A stretch of DNA of 64,000 bases. Source: Rhodobacter sp. (GTDB lineage Bacteria; Pseudomonadota; Alphaproteobacteria; Rhodobacterales; Rhodobacteraceae). The position numbers and the translations under genes were made by a program. Positions 42,018-50,597 of the stretch are shown here, piece after piece. Positions within the stretch are counted from its first letter, which is position 1. Each line of letters begins with the position of its first letter. Below the pieces are notes generated by a model. It ran no database searches, was not told the DNA's origin, and saw only the letters and a program-made list of their open reading frames with translations. The DNA lies in assembly GCA_020637555.1 (NCBI GenBank), contig JACKKF010000009.1:35455-99454 (forward strand), written 5' to 3'.

Positions 42018-42944
42018 TCAGATCCGCGCAAGAATGGCGCGGGCCTGGCGGCTGTCCTCGTCCATCTGGTCGATCAGGGCCTGCAAGCCGTCAAAGCGGG
42101 CCTCGGGGCGCAGGTATTCGACCAGCGCGACAGACAGGTGCTGGCCATACAGATCGCCGCTGAAGTCGAAGAGATGGACCTCGAAGTTCGGGGCGTTGAC
42201 GCCGAACATCGGCCGCACCCCCAACGAGGCCACGCCCTCGTAGCAGCCCGCAAACGGGCCGCCCAGCACATCGACCTTGACCGCATAGACGCCCAGCTTG
42301 GGCAGATGCAGCCCGGCGACGGCCATGTTCGCCGTCGGATAGCCCAGCTCGCGGCCACGTTTCTCGCCATGCAGCACCGCGCCGTCGATCCGGTGGCGGT
42401 GGCCCAGCATCTCGGCCGCGTCGCGCACCCGCCCCAGGCTGAGCGCCTGGCGGATCGCGGTCGAGGAAATCGCGCCGTCCTCGCTGCCGACGATCGGCAG
42501 GATGGTCACGTCAAAGCCGAAGTCGCGGCCAAAGTCGCGCAGGGTTTCCGCCGTGCCGGCCCGGCCCTTGCCGAACTGGAAATCCGCGCCGACCACGACA
42601 TGCGACAGGCCCAGGCCCTGCGCCAGCACATCGCGGGCAAAGGTCTGGGCGGGCAGCGCGGCCAGGTCGCGGGTGAAGGGCAGCTCGAACAGCAGGTCCA
42701 CGCCCAGCTTTTCCAGCCGGTTGCGCCGCGCCTCGGCGTTCATCAGCCGGAAGGGGGGCGCGTCGGGCGCAAACACCTCGCGGGGATGGGGCTCGAACGT
42801 GACGACGCCCAGCGGCACGCCGGGGCGGCGGGCGGCGTCGATCACCGCCTGATGGCCGCGATGCACGCCGTCGAAATTGCCCATGGCAGCCGAGGCGCCC
42901 CGTTGCGCCGCGTCCAGTCCGGTCCAGGTGGTGAGTATCTGCAT
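42018..42944 (-). CDS. ribF: Bifunctional riboflavin kinase/FAD synthetase
   Basis: 308 residues. The N-terminal nucleotidyl-transferase domain has MGNFDGVHRGHQ and VGVVTFEPHPREVFAP-like sequence and VVGADFQFGKGRAG; ISSTAIRQALSLGRVRDA completes it. The C-terminal riboflavin kinase domain has GRELGYPTANMAV and FSGDLYGQHLSVALVEYLRPE. It makes FMN then FAD from riboflavin. ATG at 42944. The gap to the MaoC-type gene upstream is 29 bases on the same strand, so they are probably co-transcribed. Confidence 0.95.
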   Translation of the reverse strand: MQILTTWTGLDAAQRGASAAMGNFDGVHRGHQAVIDAARRPGVPLGVVTFEPHPREVFAPDAPPFRLMNAEARRNRLEKLGVDLLFELPFTRDLAALPAQTFARDVLAQGLGLSHVVVGADFQFGKGRAGTAETLRDFGRDFGFDVTILPIVGSEDGAISSTAIRQALSLGRVRDAAEMLGHRHRIDGAVLHGEKRGRELGYPTANMAVAGLHLPKLGVYAVKVDVLGGPFAGCYEGVASLGVRPMFGVNAPNFEVHLFDFSGDLYGQHLSVALVEYLRPEARFDGLQALIDQMDEDSRQARAILARI

Positions 42945-42973
42945 TCTGCCCCGCGGCGCCGCCGCGACGGCGG

Positions 42974-43459
42974 TCAGTCGAACTTTCGGCTGGGCGCCAG
43001 AACCAGCGCCTCGCCCTTCAGGACCGTGGTATTGCCCACCGTGCAGCGACAATCAAGGGTCACGCGCCGCTTGGGATAGTCGATCTCGCGCACCGTGACC
43101 TCGGCCAGGACCACATCGCCCGGGCGGACAGGCGCCAGGAATTTCAGGCTCTGGCCCATGTAGATCGTGCCGTGGCCGGGCAACTGTTCGCCGATGACCG
43201 CCGAAATCAGCCCGGCGGTCAGCATTCCATGGGCGATGCGCCCTTCAAAGATGGTGTCGCGGGCGTAGTCGTCATCCAGATGCACCGGGTTGCGGTCGGT
43301 CGACACCTCGGCGAAGAGTTCGATGTCGCGGTCGGTCACTTCCTTGCGCAGATGACGCGACAGGCCGATCTCGAGATCCTCGATGCAGATCGTGCCACGG
43401 GGCAGATTGTCGTTCGGGCGGCTGTCGAGCATGGCGCGGGTTCCGTTCGAAGGGGCCAT
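42974..43459 (-). CDS. MaoC-like (R)-hydratase, hotdog fold
   Basis: About 161 residues. The hydratase motif is EVSTDRNPVHLDDDYA, with Asp and His expected to activate water, followed by FEGRIAHGMLTAGLISAVIG. It should hydrate trans-2-enoyl-CoA or a mesaconyl-type substrate. Start uncertain: ATG at 43459 is chosen; MLHRNK at 43495 and MLDSRPN at 43432 are other in-frame starts. The N-terminal 30 residues look disordered. The gene precedes ribF on the same strand. Confidence 0.85.
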   Translation of the reverse strand: MAPSNGTRAMLDSRPNDNLPRGTICIEDLEIGLSRHLRKEVTDRDIELFAEVSTDRNPVHLDDDYARDTIFEGRIAHGMLTAGLISAVIGEQLPGHGTIYMGQSLKFLAPVRPGDVVLAEVTVREIDYPKRRVTLDCRCTVGNTTVLKGEALVLAPSRKFD

Positions 43460-43641
43460 AGGCGGGGACTCATGGATCTTGTTGCGGTGCAGCATAGTCG
43501 CTGCGCCCGGATCGCGCAAGGGTGCGGCGTAACTTTGATGCGAATATGTCCAAAATGTCGCAATTTTGTTGCGCGCCGAATTTTCGCGCGCCCTCTGGTA
43601 ATTCCTGATCCGCGGGGCTACCCCCACGGCGGGGGGCCGTC

Positions 43642-44838
43642 ATGCCAGACACGAAGCGCACATCTTGGGCCGCGGTCGCGGTGGTGGTTCTGGCCGGGGC
43701 ATTCGCCTCGGTGCAGGTGGGCAAACTGCCCGCGGCGCTGCCACTGATCCGCGCCGATCTGGGGTTCGGACTGGTCGCGGCCGGATTTGTCCTGTCCATG
43801 TTCAACGTGCTGGGCATGAGCGTGGCCGTGCTGTTCGGCGGATTGGCCGACCGTCTGGGGCGGGAACGTCTGGTGGCAGTCGGCTTTGCCTGCGTCGCGC
43901 TGGGCGGGGCGCTGGGGGCGCTTGCGCCCTCGCTCGGCGTGCTGATCGTCAGCCGGCTGGTCGAGGGGGTCGGCTTTGTCGCCGTCACCGTGTCGCTGCC
44001 CTTTGTTCTGGTCGCCGCCTCGGCGCCGCGCGATCAGGGCCTGGTTCTGGGCGTGTGGAGCATCTATCACCCCACCGGCATGGCCGTGGCGATGCTGTCG
44101 GCGCCGGTGCTGCTGCATCTCATGGGCTGGCGCGCGCTGTGGTGGCTGATCGTGGCGCTGGTGCCGCTGGTCGCCTGGGCGGTGCTGGGGCAGATGCGCA
44201 AGCTCGACCTGCCGCAGCCCCGTCAGGGCCCGTTTCTGCACCTGGCGGTCGAGGCCCTGCGAACCCCCGGCTTTCTGCTGATCGCTGCGGTTTTCCTGGC
44301 CTATGCGTTCCAGTGGGTCACGCTGATGGCCTGGCTGCCGACCTTTCTGACCGAGAGTTTTCACGCCGACCTGGGGTTTGCCGCGTTGATGACGGCGCTG
44401 GTGGTGCTGGTCAATGTGCCGGGCTGCCTGTTCGGCGGCGCGGTGCTGCGCAAGGGCGGGCGGCCCGGGCCGATGATCCTGATCGGCACCGCGATCATGG
44501 CCGTGTGCACGCTGGGCATCTTTCTGCCCGGTCCGCCCGTCTGGGCCCGGCTGGCGCTGTGTCTGGCGTTCTCGTTCTTTGGCGGGTTGATTCCCCCCAG
44601 CCTGTTCAGCGCGGTGCCGCGTTTCGCCCCCTCGCCGCGCCACGTCAGCGCCGGCAACGGGATGCTGATGCAGGGCTCGGCGCTGGGGCAGTTCGTGGGG
44701 GCGCCGCTGGTGGCATTCGCCGTGGCGCAGGGCGGCGGCGACTGGAGCTATGCCCTGGGCCCGATGCTGGGCTTTGCGCTGCTGACGGCGCTGGCGGGCT
44801 GGGCGCTGGGACGGGCCGAGAGCCGCGTCACCCTCTGA
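43642..44838 (+). CDS. MFS transporter, CynX/NimT-like
   Basis: 398 residues with 12 hydrophobic segments. Between helices 2 and 3 lies the MFS signature GGLADRLGRERLVAVG. Other features: AFQWVTLMAWLPTFLTESF and FFGGLIPPSLFSAVPRFAPS. The family exports or takes up small anions and drugs; no substrate is suggested by the neighbours. ATG 43642 follows a G-rich stretch. The end overlaps the convergent FMN-reductase gene by eleven bases. Confidence 0.88.
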   Translation: MPDTKRTSWAAVAVVVLAGAFASVQVGKLPAALPLIRADLGFGLVAAGFVLSMFNVLGMSVAVLFGGLADRLGRERLVAVGFACVALGGALGALAPSLGVLIVSRLVEGVGFVAVTVSLPFVLVAASAPRDQGLVLGVWSIYHPTGMAVAMLSAPVLLHLMGWRALWWLIVALVPLVAWAVLGQMRKLDLPQPRQGPFLHLAVEALRTPGFLLIAAVFLAYAFQWVTLMAWLPTFLTESFHADLGFAALMTALVVLVNVPGCLFGGAVLRKGGRPGPMILIGTAIMAVCTLGIFLPGPPVWARLALCLAFSFFGGLIPPSLFSAVPRFAPSPRHVSAGNGMLMQGSALGQFVGAPLVAFAVAQGGGDWSYALGPMLGFALLTALAGWALGRAESRVTL

Positions 44839-45391
44839 TCGGTTTCAGCGCGCCGGCCCATTTCGCCAGTTCGCCCAGCATGACACCCGCGCTGTCCGCC
44901 GCGATTGCGGGGGGCTGGAACCGGTCGTCCTGGATATGCGTCGCGAACAGGGGCAGCATCACGCCTTGCGGAATGGCCATGACGCCGACATTGCCCAGCA
45001 GGCCGCGCATGACCTGCGCCGCGCGCAAGCCGCCCGAGACACCGCCATAGGTCACCAGGGCCGCCGCCTTGTAGCGCCATTCCTGCATCAGCGTCTGCAC
45101 CGCGTTCACCAGCGAGGCCGGGGCGAAAAAGTCATATTCCGGAGAGACGAAGATCACCGCGTCGGCCTCGTCGATGATGGCCGACCAGGTCTTGGTATGG
45201 TCGTGGGCATAGGCCTTTTTCATCGGGTGCTCGGCCTCGTCCAGCAGCGGCAGGTCGATATCCGCCAGGTCGACGACCTGCACGTCGAACGCGCCATGCG
45301 CGCGCGCCTGCTCTGCCACCCAATCGGCCACCAGCGGCCCCTTTCGGCCGGGGCGCGTCGATCCGATGACGATCTTGAGGGTCAGGGTCAT
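44828..45391 (-). CDS. NADPH-dependent FMN reductase family protein
   Basis: 187 residues, flavodoxin-like. Phosphate loop LKIVIGSTRPGRKGPLVADWV, FVSPEYDFFAPASLVNAVQ, and ALVTYGGVSGGLRAAQ mark the FMN site. Members reduce FMN, quinones, azo or chromate compounds with NAD(P)H. The ATG at 45391 follows AGGACCTGAC on the minus strand. The gene follows the HAD hydrolase gene by 16 bases on the same strand, so both may be one transcript. Confidence 0.88.
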   Translation of the reverse strand: MTLTLKIVIGSTRPGRKGPLVADWVAEQARAHGAFDVQVVDLADIDLPLLDEAEHPMKKAYAHDHTKTWSAIIDEADAVIFVSPEYDFFAPASLVNAVQTLMQEWRYKAAALVTYGGVSGGLRAAQVMRGLLGNVGVMAIPQGVMLPLFATHIQDDRFQPPAIAADSAGVMLGELAKWAGALKPIRG

Positions 45392-45407
45392 GTCAGGTCC
45401 TTCCAGG

Positions 45408-46289
45408 TCAGCGCAGACGCCCCATGGCATAGCGCGGGTGCAGGTTTTCGGCCGCCAGCCAGTCCGCCAGCGCCACCGGGTCGGGAGTGTCGGGGTCGGT
45501 GCCGAAGCGGTGGGCTTCCAGACCGCCGGTCACAAAGACCGCGTCGATCCCCTCGGCCTGGGCGCCCCGGATATCGGTGCGCACGCCGTCGCCAATGGCA
45601 AGAACGCTATCGCTGTCACACGAGATCCCCAGCGCCGCCAACTGGTTGCGGGCGAGGTCGTAGATCGGCGGGAACGGTTTGCCAAAGGACAGAACCTCGC
45701 CCCCCATCTCCTCGTAGAGCTGGGCCAGCGCGCCGGCGCAATAGATGCGGGTCTGGCCGACATCGACCACCAGATCGGGATTTGCATTCAGCATGGTCAG
45801 GCCGCGCGCCTTGGCGGCCAGGAACCGCCCGCGATAATCTTCGGGGGTTTCGGTGAATTCGTCGAAGGGGCCGGTGCAGATGATCCCCTCGGCCTCGTCC
45901 AGGGGGACCCGTTCGATCGGGGGCTGGTCCTGCAACCAGGCGGGGATCATGCTGAACAGATCCTCGTCCTTGCCCGGTCCCAGATGCCACAGCTTGCGCC
46001 CGGCCGCGCCCTGGAGCATCGCCACCTGCGTCGCATCGCCCGAGGCCGCGATGGCGTCATAGGCATCCTCGGGCAGCCCCATCGTGTCCAGGCGGCGCTT
46101 GACCGCGTGGTGCGTGCGCGGCGCATTGGTCAGAAGAACCACCGCGCCCCCCTTTCGGCGAAAGGCCTGCAGCGCGGCGACGGCCTCGGGGAACAGGGCC
46201 TTGCCATTGTGCAGACACCCCCAGAGGTCGCAATAGATCACGTCATAGGCCGGGGTGATCTCGGACAGCGCGGGCAGAAGCTGGGTCAC
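45408..46289 (-). CDS. HAD-family hydrolase, TIGR01459/NagD-like, GTG start
   Basis: 293 residues. Motif I IYCDLWGCLHNGKALF holds the nucleophile Asp, VLLTNAPRTHHAVKRRL motif II, then GKPFPPIYDLA with Lys and AIGDGVRTDIRGAQAEGID motif IV. This matches the alphaproteobacterial TIGR01459 branch of sugar- or nucleotide-phosphatases with a C2b cap. AAAGGAAATTCC precedes a GTG at 46289, which I take as the start; the frame runs on upstream for over 1.4 kb but that part is a shadow of the aminopeptidase gene. The substrate is unknown. Confidence 0.88.
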   Translation of the reverse strand: MTQLLPALSEITPAYDVIYCDLWGCLHNGKALFPEAVAALQAFRRKGGAVVLLTNAPRTHHAVKRRLDTMGLPEDAYDAIAASGDATQVAMLQGAAGRKLWHLGPGKDEDLFSMIPAWLQDQPPIERVPLDEAEGIICTGPFDEFTETPEDYRGRFLAAKARGLTMLNANPDLVVDVGQTRIYCAGALAQLYEEMGGEVLSFGKPFPPIYDLARNQLAALGISCDSDSVLAIGDGVRTDIRGAQAEGIDAVFVTGGLEAHRFGTDPDTPDPVALADWLAAENLHPRYAMGRLR

Positions 46290-46406
46290 GGAATTTCCTT
46301 TCGGCGCATTGACGGTCGGCGGGCTGGGTTTATCCTGCCCGGCGGTGCGGGGCAATCGCCCCCGGCCACCGAAACCCAGGCAGATCGGCCCGCAAAAGGA
46401 CAGCGC

Positions 46407-47642
46407 ATGCAAAACCCCATTGATCCCGTGAAACTGGACCGCCTGGCCGAGGTCGCCGTGCGTGTCGGGCTGAACCTGCAACCGGGGCAGGACCTGGTGC
46501 TGACGGCATCGGTCGGGGCGCTGCCGCTGGTGCGACGCATCGCGGAACAGGCCTACAAGGCGGGTGCCGGTCTTGTCACGCCGATCCTGTCGGATGACGC
46601 GGTGACCCTGGCGCGCTACCGTCACGCGCCGGACGCGGCCTTCGAGGCCTCGGCCGGGTGGCTCTATGACGGGATGGCCGCGGCCTTCGACAAGGGCGCG
46701 GCGCGGCTGGCGATTGCGGGTGGCGACCCCATGCTGCTGTCGGCCGAGGACCCCGACCGCGTGGCGCGGGCGAACCGGGCCATGGCGGTGGCCTACGCGG
46801 CCGCGCGCGAGCGGATCACCCGGTTCGCGACCAACTGGACCATCGTGGCCTGGCCCGACGAGGCCTGGGCGCGACTCGTCTCGCCGGACCTGCCGCCCGA
46901 TCAGGCGCAGCGGGTGCTGGCCGAGGCGATCTTCGCGGCCTCGCGCGTGGATGACGGGGATGCGGTTGCCCGGTGGACGGCCCATAATGCCGAACTCGGC
47001 CGCCGCTCGGCGTGGTTGAACGGGCAGGATTTCGCCGCGCTGCGGTTCACCGGACCGGGCACCGACCTCGAGGTGGGGCTGGCCGATGGCCACAAATGGA
47101 TCGCCGGCGCGACCGAGACGACCTCGGGCATCCTGTGCAATCCGAACATCCCCACGGAAGAGGTCTTTACCACGCCGCACCGGCTGCGCGTCTCGGGCAC
47201 GGTCAGCGCCACCAAGCCGCTGTCGCACCAGGGCACGCTGATCGAGAATATCCAGGTGCGATTCGAGGACGGCCGCATCGTCGAGGCCCGGGCCACCCGC
47301 GGCGAGGCCGTGCTGCGCAAGGTGCTGGACACCGACGAGGGCGCGCGCCGCCTCGGCGAAGTGGCGCTGGTGCCCCATGCTTCGCCGATCTCGCAATCGG
47401 GGCTTCTGTTCTACAACACCCTTTTCGACGAGAACGCGGCCTCGCATATCGCGCTGGGCCAATGCTACGCCACCTGCTTCCACGGCGGCGAGGGCATGGA
47501 CGCGGCCGAAGTCGCGCGACGCGGCGGCAACGCCAGCGCGATCCATATCGACTGGATGATCGGCTCCGGACAGATCGATGTCGACGGCCTGCGCCAGGAC
47601 GGCACGCGGGTGCCGGTGATGCGCCAGGGCGCGTGGACCTGA
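46407..47642 (+). CDS. M29-family metallo-aminopeptidase
   Basis: 411 residues. The N-terminal part (LNLQPGQDLVLTASVGALPLVRRIAEQAYKAGA) and the C-terminal half with the metal ligands TEEVFTTPHRLRVSG, RLGEVALVPHASPIS, LLFYNTLFDENAASHIALG and IHIDWMIGS are those of leucyl aminopeptidase T (thermophilic M29). It removes N-terminal residues from peptides in the cytoplasm. ATG at 46407, AAAGGA at 46395-46400. It is divergent from the HAD gene across 117 bases. Confidence 0.95.
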   Translation: MQNPIDPVKLDRLAEVAVRVGLNLQPGQDLVLTASVGALPLVRRIAEQAYKAGAGLVTPILSDDAVTLARYRHAPDAAFEASAGWLYDGMAAAFDKGAARLAIAGGDPMLLSAEDPDRVARANRAMAVAYAAARERITRFATNWTIVAWPDEAWARLVSPDLPPDQAQRVLAEAIFAASRVDDGDAVARWTAHNAELGRRSAWLNGQDFAALRFTGPGTDLEVGLADGHKWIAGATETTSGILCNPNIPTEEVFTTPHRLRVSGTVSATKPLSHQGTLIENIQVRFEDGRIVEARATRGEAVLRKVLDTDEGARRLGEVALVPHASPISQSGLLFYNTLFDENAASHIALGQCYATCFHGGEGMDAAEVARRGGNASAIHIDWMIGSGQIDVDGLRQDGTRVPVMRQGAWT

Positions 47643-47663
47643 GGCCGGCGCCGGTTGCGGACG

Positions 47664-47810
47664 CCGGGAGGGTTTTCCACCCTCCCGGACCCTCCCGGAG
47701 GATATTTGCAGCACAAAGATGGGGCCTTAACCCTTTGTTAACCATGCGCATCTTTGTGCCGGAAATATCCCGGGGGTGAGCCGCGCACGCGGCGAGGGGG
47801 CTGGCCCCCT
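47664..47810. repeat. Palindromic intergenic repeat, copy 1
   Basis: Three nested hairpins: 47664-47673 with 47679-47688 (10-bp stem of CCGGGAGGGT, TTTCC loop); 47700-47721 with 47749-47770 (20 of 22 bases pair); and AGGGGGC/GCCCCCT at 47795-47810. The first 45 bases are identical to copy 2 near 57.77 kb. It follows the aminopeptidase gene and precedes AsnC convergently, so it may end both transcripts. Confidence 0.85.
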
Positions 47811-47819
47811 GACCCGGGA

Positions 47820-48287
47820 TCAGACCGCGAGGATGGTTGTCGACTTGATCTCTTCCATCGACAGCAAGGCGGTCACGTTGTGGATCTTCACGTCGCGGAT
47901 CAGGGCCTGATAGAAGGCGTCATAGGCCCGGGCATTCGCGACGCGGACCTTGAGGATATAGTCGATGTCGCCGGCCAGCCGATGGGCTTCCATCACCTCG
48001 GGACGCGCGCGGACCGAGGACAGGAACCGGTCCTGCCAGTCGGGGTCGTGTTCGGCGGTGCGGATCAGCACGAAGAAGCAGGCCTCGAGCCCCAGCGACT
48101 CGGGGTCCAGGATCACCGTCTGGCGGCCGATCACGCCCAGGTCGCGCATCTTGCGGATCCGGTTCCACACCGGGGTCTTGGACGAGCCGACCTTGCGTGC
48201 GATATCGTCAAGCGATTGCGCCGCGTCCTCTTGCAGTTCCTTCAGGATCTTGCGGTCGAGCGGGTCGAGGTCGGCGTTGGCGGGCAT
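47820..48287 (-). CDS. Lrp/AsnC-family transcriptional regulator
   Basis: 155 residues. N-terminal helix-turn-helix LDPLDRKILKELQEDAAQ, LDDIARKVGSSKTPVWNRIRKM; C-terminal ligand domain (RAM) with FVLIRTAEHDPDW, GDIDYILKVRVANA and TALLSMEEIKSTTILAV. It is of normal size and presumably senses an amino acid. The ATG at 48287 is 105 bases from the divergent GMC oxidoreductase gene, a likely target. Confidence 0.92.
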   Translation of the reverse strand: MPANADLDPLDRKILKELQEDAAQSLDDIARKVGSSKTPVWNRIRKMRDLGVIGRQTVILDPESLGLEACFFVLIRTAEHDPDWQDRFLSSVRARPEVMEAHRLAGDIDYILKVRVANARAYDAFYQALIRDVKIHNVTALLSMEEIKSTTILAV

Positions 48288-48391
48288 GGCGTTTCTCCGG
48301 CGATGTCGCGGTTTTACCGCCCGTGTCGCGGCGCGTCCAGCATCCGGGCGCGGGATGTGGCAGCGAGGGACGGTTGAGCGGGGTGGAACGG

Positions 48392-50005
48392 ATGGACGGC
48401 CAGTTTGACTATGTGATCGTGGGTGCGGGGTCTTCGGGCTCGGTCCTGGCCGCACGGCTGGCGGCGGCGGGACGGCGTGTCCTGGTGCTGGAAGCAGGCG
48501 GCAGTGACCGGCGGTTCTATGTGCAGATGCCCCTGGGCTATGGCAAGCTGTTCTATGACCCGGCCGTGAACTGGGCCTATCGGACGGAACCCGATCCCGG
48601 CCTGAACGGGCAGCGCGATTACTGGCCGCGCGGCAAGGTCGTGGGTGGATCGTCCTCGATCAACGCGATGGTCTGGATCCGTGGCGATGAAAGCGATTAT
48701 GACGACTGGCAGGCCGCAAGCGGGGCCGACCACTGGGGGCGCGACGCGGCGCGCGCGGCCTACCGGGCGATCGAGGACAACGCCGACGGCGCCGACACCT
48801 GGCGGGGGCAGGGGGGGCCGTTGCACATCCGTTCGGGCCGCGATCCCGCGCATCCGCTGGTCACGCCCTTTCTGCAGGCCTGCGCGGCCGCCGGCTTGCC
48901 GCGCAATGCCGATTTCAACGGTGCCCGGCAGGAGGGCGCCGGGATCTATCAGCTGACCATCAAGGGCGGTCGGCGGAATTCGGCCGCGCGCGCCTTTCTG
49001 CGGCCGGCGATGAAGAGCGGGCGCATCGCGCTGCGCACCCGCGCCCATGTCACCCGGGTGCTGCTGGAGGGGCGGCGCGCGGTCGGTGTGGAATACCGCT
49101 GGAAGGGCGCGCTGCATCAGGCGCGGGCGGCCGAGGTGATCCTGGCCGGAGGCGCGATCAACACGCCGCAGATCCTCATGCTGTCCGGTATCGGGCCGGG
49201 CGGCGCGCTCAGCGCCCACGGGATCGAGGTGGTGCTCGATCAACCGAATGTCGGGCGACATCTGAACGATCACCAGGGGATCAATTATACTTGGCGGATG
49301 CGGGTGCCGACGATGAACGACATCCTGCGCCCCTGGTGGGGCAAGGCCTGGGTCGGGGCGCGCTACCTGTTGACCGGGGGCGGGCCCCTGAGCGTGTCGA
49401 TCAATCATGGTGGCGGGTTCTTCCGCACCGATCCGTCGTTGGCACGCCCCAACATGCAGCTCTATTTCCAGGCGTTCAGCACGCTGATGCCGCGTGATGG
49501 CGAACGACCGATCCTCAGCCCCGACCCGTTCCCCGGCCTGTCGATCGGTCTGTCCAACTGCCGGCCGACCAGTCGCGGCTGGATCGACCTGGCCTCGGCC
49601 GATCCGTTTGCCGCGCCGCGCATCACGGCCAACGCCTTTTCCACCGATCAGGACGTGGCCGAGATGCTGGCGGCGGTCAAGTTCCTGCGCCGGATTGCCG
49701 CCCAGGACCCGCTCGCCCCGCTGATCGCCGAGGAATTGCGCCCCGGCCCCGAAATCCGGTCGGACACCGATCTGATCGACGATTTCCGCCAGCGGTCCGG
49801 CACGGTGTTCCATCCGTCGTGCACCGTGCGGATGGGGCGCGATGCGGCGACCAGCGTGATCGATGCCGATCTGCGGGTGCGCGGGATCGACGGGCTCAGG
49901 GTTTGCGATGCCTCGGCGTTTCCGACCCTGATCGGTGGCAATACCAACGCGCCGGCGATGCTGATGGGGTGGATCGGTGCGGAGCGCCTGCTGGCGACGC
50001 GCTGA
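48392..50005 (+). CDS. GMC oxidoreductase (choline/alcohol dehydrogenase type)
   Basis: 537 residues. FAD binding motif FDYVIVGAGSSGSVLAARLA, GGSSSINAMVWIRGDE, GAINTPQILMLSGIG and NVGRHLNDHQG are typical of the GMC family. The active-site His is in TVFHPSCTVRMG and the second residue is Asn in GGNTNAPAMLMG. It oxidises an alcohol, perhaps choline or a polyethylene-glycol/aromatic alcohol. Context (AsnC divergent) does not tell the substrate. ATG 48392 is preceded by GGGTGGAACGG. Confidence 0.92.
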   Translation: MDGQFDYVIVGAGSSGSVLAARLAAAGRRVLVLEAGGSDRRFYVQMPLGYGKLFYDPAVNWAYRTEPDPGLNGQRDYWPRGKVVGGSSSINAMVWIRGDESDYDDWQAASGADHWGRDAARAAYRAIEDNADGADTWRGQGGPLHIRSGRDPAHPLVTPFLQACAAAGLPRNADFNGARQEGAGIYQLTIKGGRRNSAARAFLRPAMKSGRIALRTRAHVTRVLLEGRRAVGVEYRWKGALHQARAAEVILAGGAINTPQILMLSGIGPGGALSAHGIEVVLDQPNVGRHLNDHQGINYTWRMRVPTMNDILRPWWGKAWVGARYLLTGGGPLSVSINHGGGFFRTDPSLARPNMQLYFQAFSTLMPRDGERPILSPDPFPGLSIGLSNCRPTSRGWIDLASADPFAAPRITANAFSTDQDVAEMLAAVKFLRRIAAQDPLAPLIAEELRPGPEIRSDTDLIDDFRQRSGTVFHPSCTVRMGRDAATSVIDADLRVRGIDGLRVCDASAFPTLIGGNTNAPAMLMGWIGAERLLATR

Positions 50006-50079
50006 TTTGATCCGTGTCATGGCCGGCGGATCGTGGCGCGTGCACAGTGAGCGCATTCCAGGCAGCGGAGGGATGCGCG

Positions 50080-50508
50080 ATGGCCGTCCTTGTCACCGAT
50101 TCCGGGTTCCGGCCCGACGACTGGCGCCACGGCTATGTGCCGCTGGCGGCGCTTTCGGCCCTGCCGGACCTGACGGGCCCGGCTGCGGTGGACCTGTCGG
50201 CGCCGGTGCTCAGCCGTGACGACTGGGCGCGCCTGTGCGTGGCTCTGCCGCGTCTGTCGCTGATCCGTGTGCGCCTGCGTCATTTCGGCGACATGCAGGC
50301 GCTGGATCTGGCGCGCGCGATCCGCGCGCACGGGTATGCCCGACGGTTGCGGGCGCATGGCGCGGTGCTGGCGCAGGCCTATACGCTGGTGCGCCGCGCC
50401 GGGTTCGACGAGGTCGAACTGGATCGCGACCAGGCCCGGCGGCAACCGCCGGAACACTGGCACAACAACCCGGCCTGGCAACCCCGGTCGCGGCTGACCG
50501 CGCGCTAG
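50080..50508 (+). CDS. DUF934 protein (sulfite-reduction associated)
   Basis: 142 residues, no signal peptide. SGFRPDDWRHG at the start, RVRLRHFGDMQALDLARAIR, ARRLRAHGAVLAQAYTLVRRAGFDEVELD correspond to DUF934, a small protein that in many proteobacteria is encoded next to assimilatory sulfite reductase and PAPS reductase. Here it is followed by fpr with a gap of about 90 bases. The ATG at 50080 is preceded by GGAGGG; other starts in the frame are poorer. Function unknown but linked to sulfur assimilation by association. Confidence 0.82.
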   Translation: MAVLVTDSGFRPDDWRHGYVPLAALSALPDLTGPAAVDLSAPVLSRDDWARLCVALPRLSLIRVRLRHFGDMQALDLARAIRAHGYARRLRAHGAVLAQAYTLVRRAGFDEVELDRDQARRQPPEHWHNNPAWQPRSRLTAR

Positions 50509-50597
50509 CGGACCCGACCCGCCGCGATCGCGCCGCGTGGCCTTCCGTTTTCGCGCCGCCCGCTCTACATACCCCCTAACCAGTTCACGAGGTCCCT

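Noticed and set aside
45408..47714. 768-residue minus-strand frame as one gene
   Set aside because: Only the C-terminal 293 residues match a HAD hydrolase with GTG start and ribosome site; the rest is the reverse of the M29 aminopeptidase gene.
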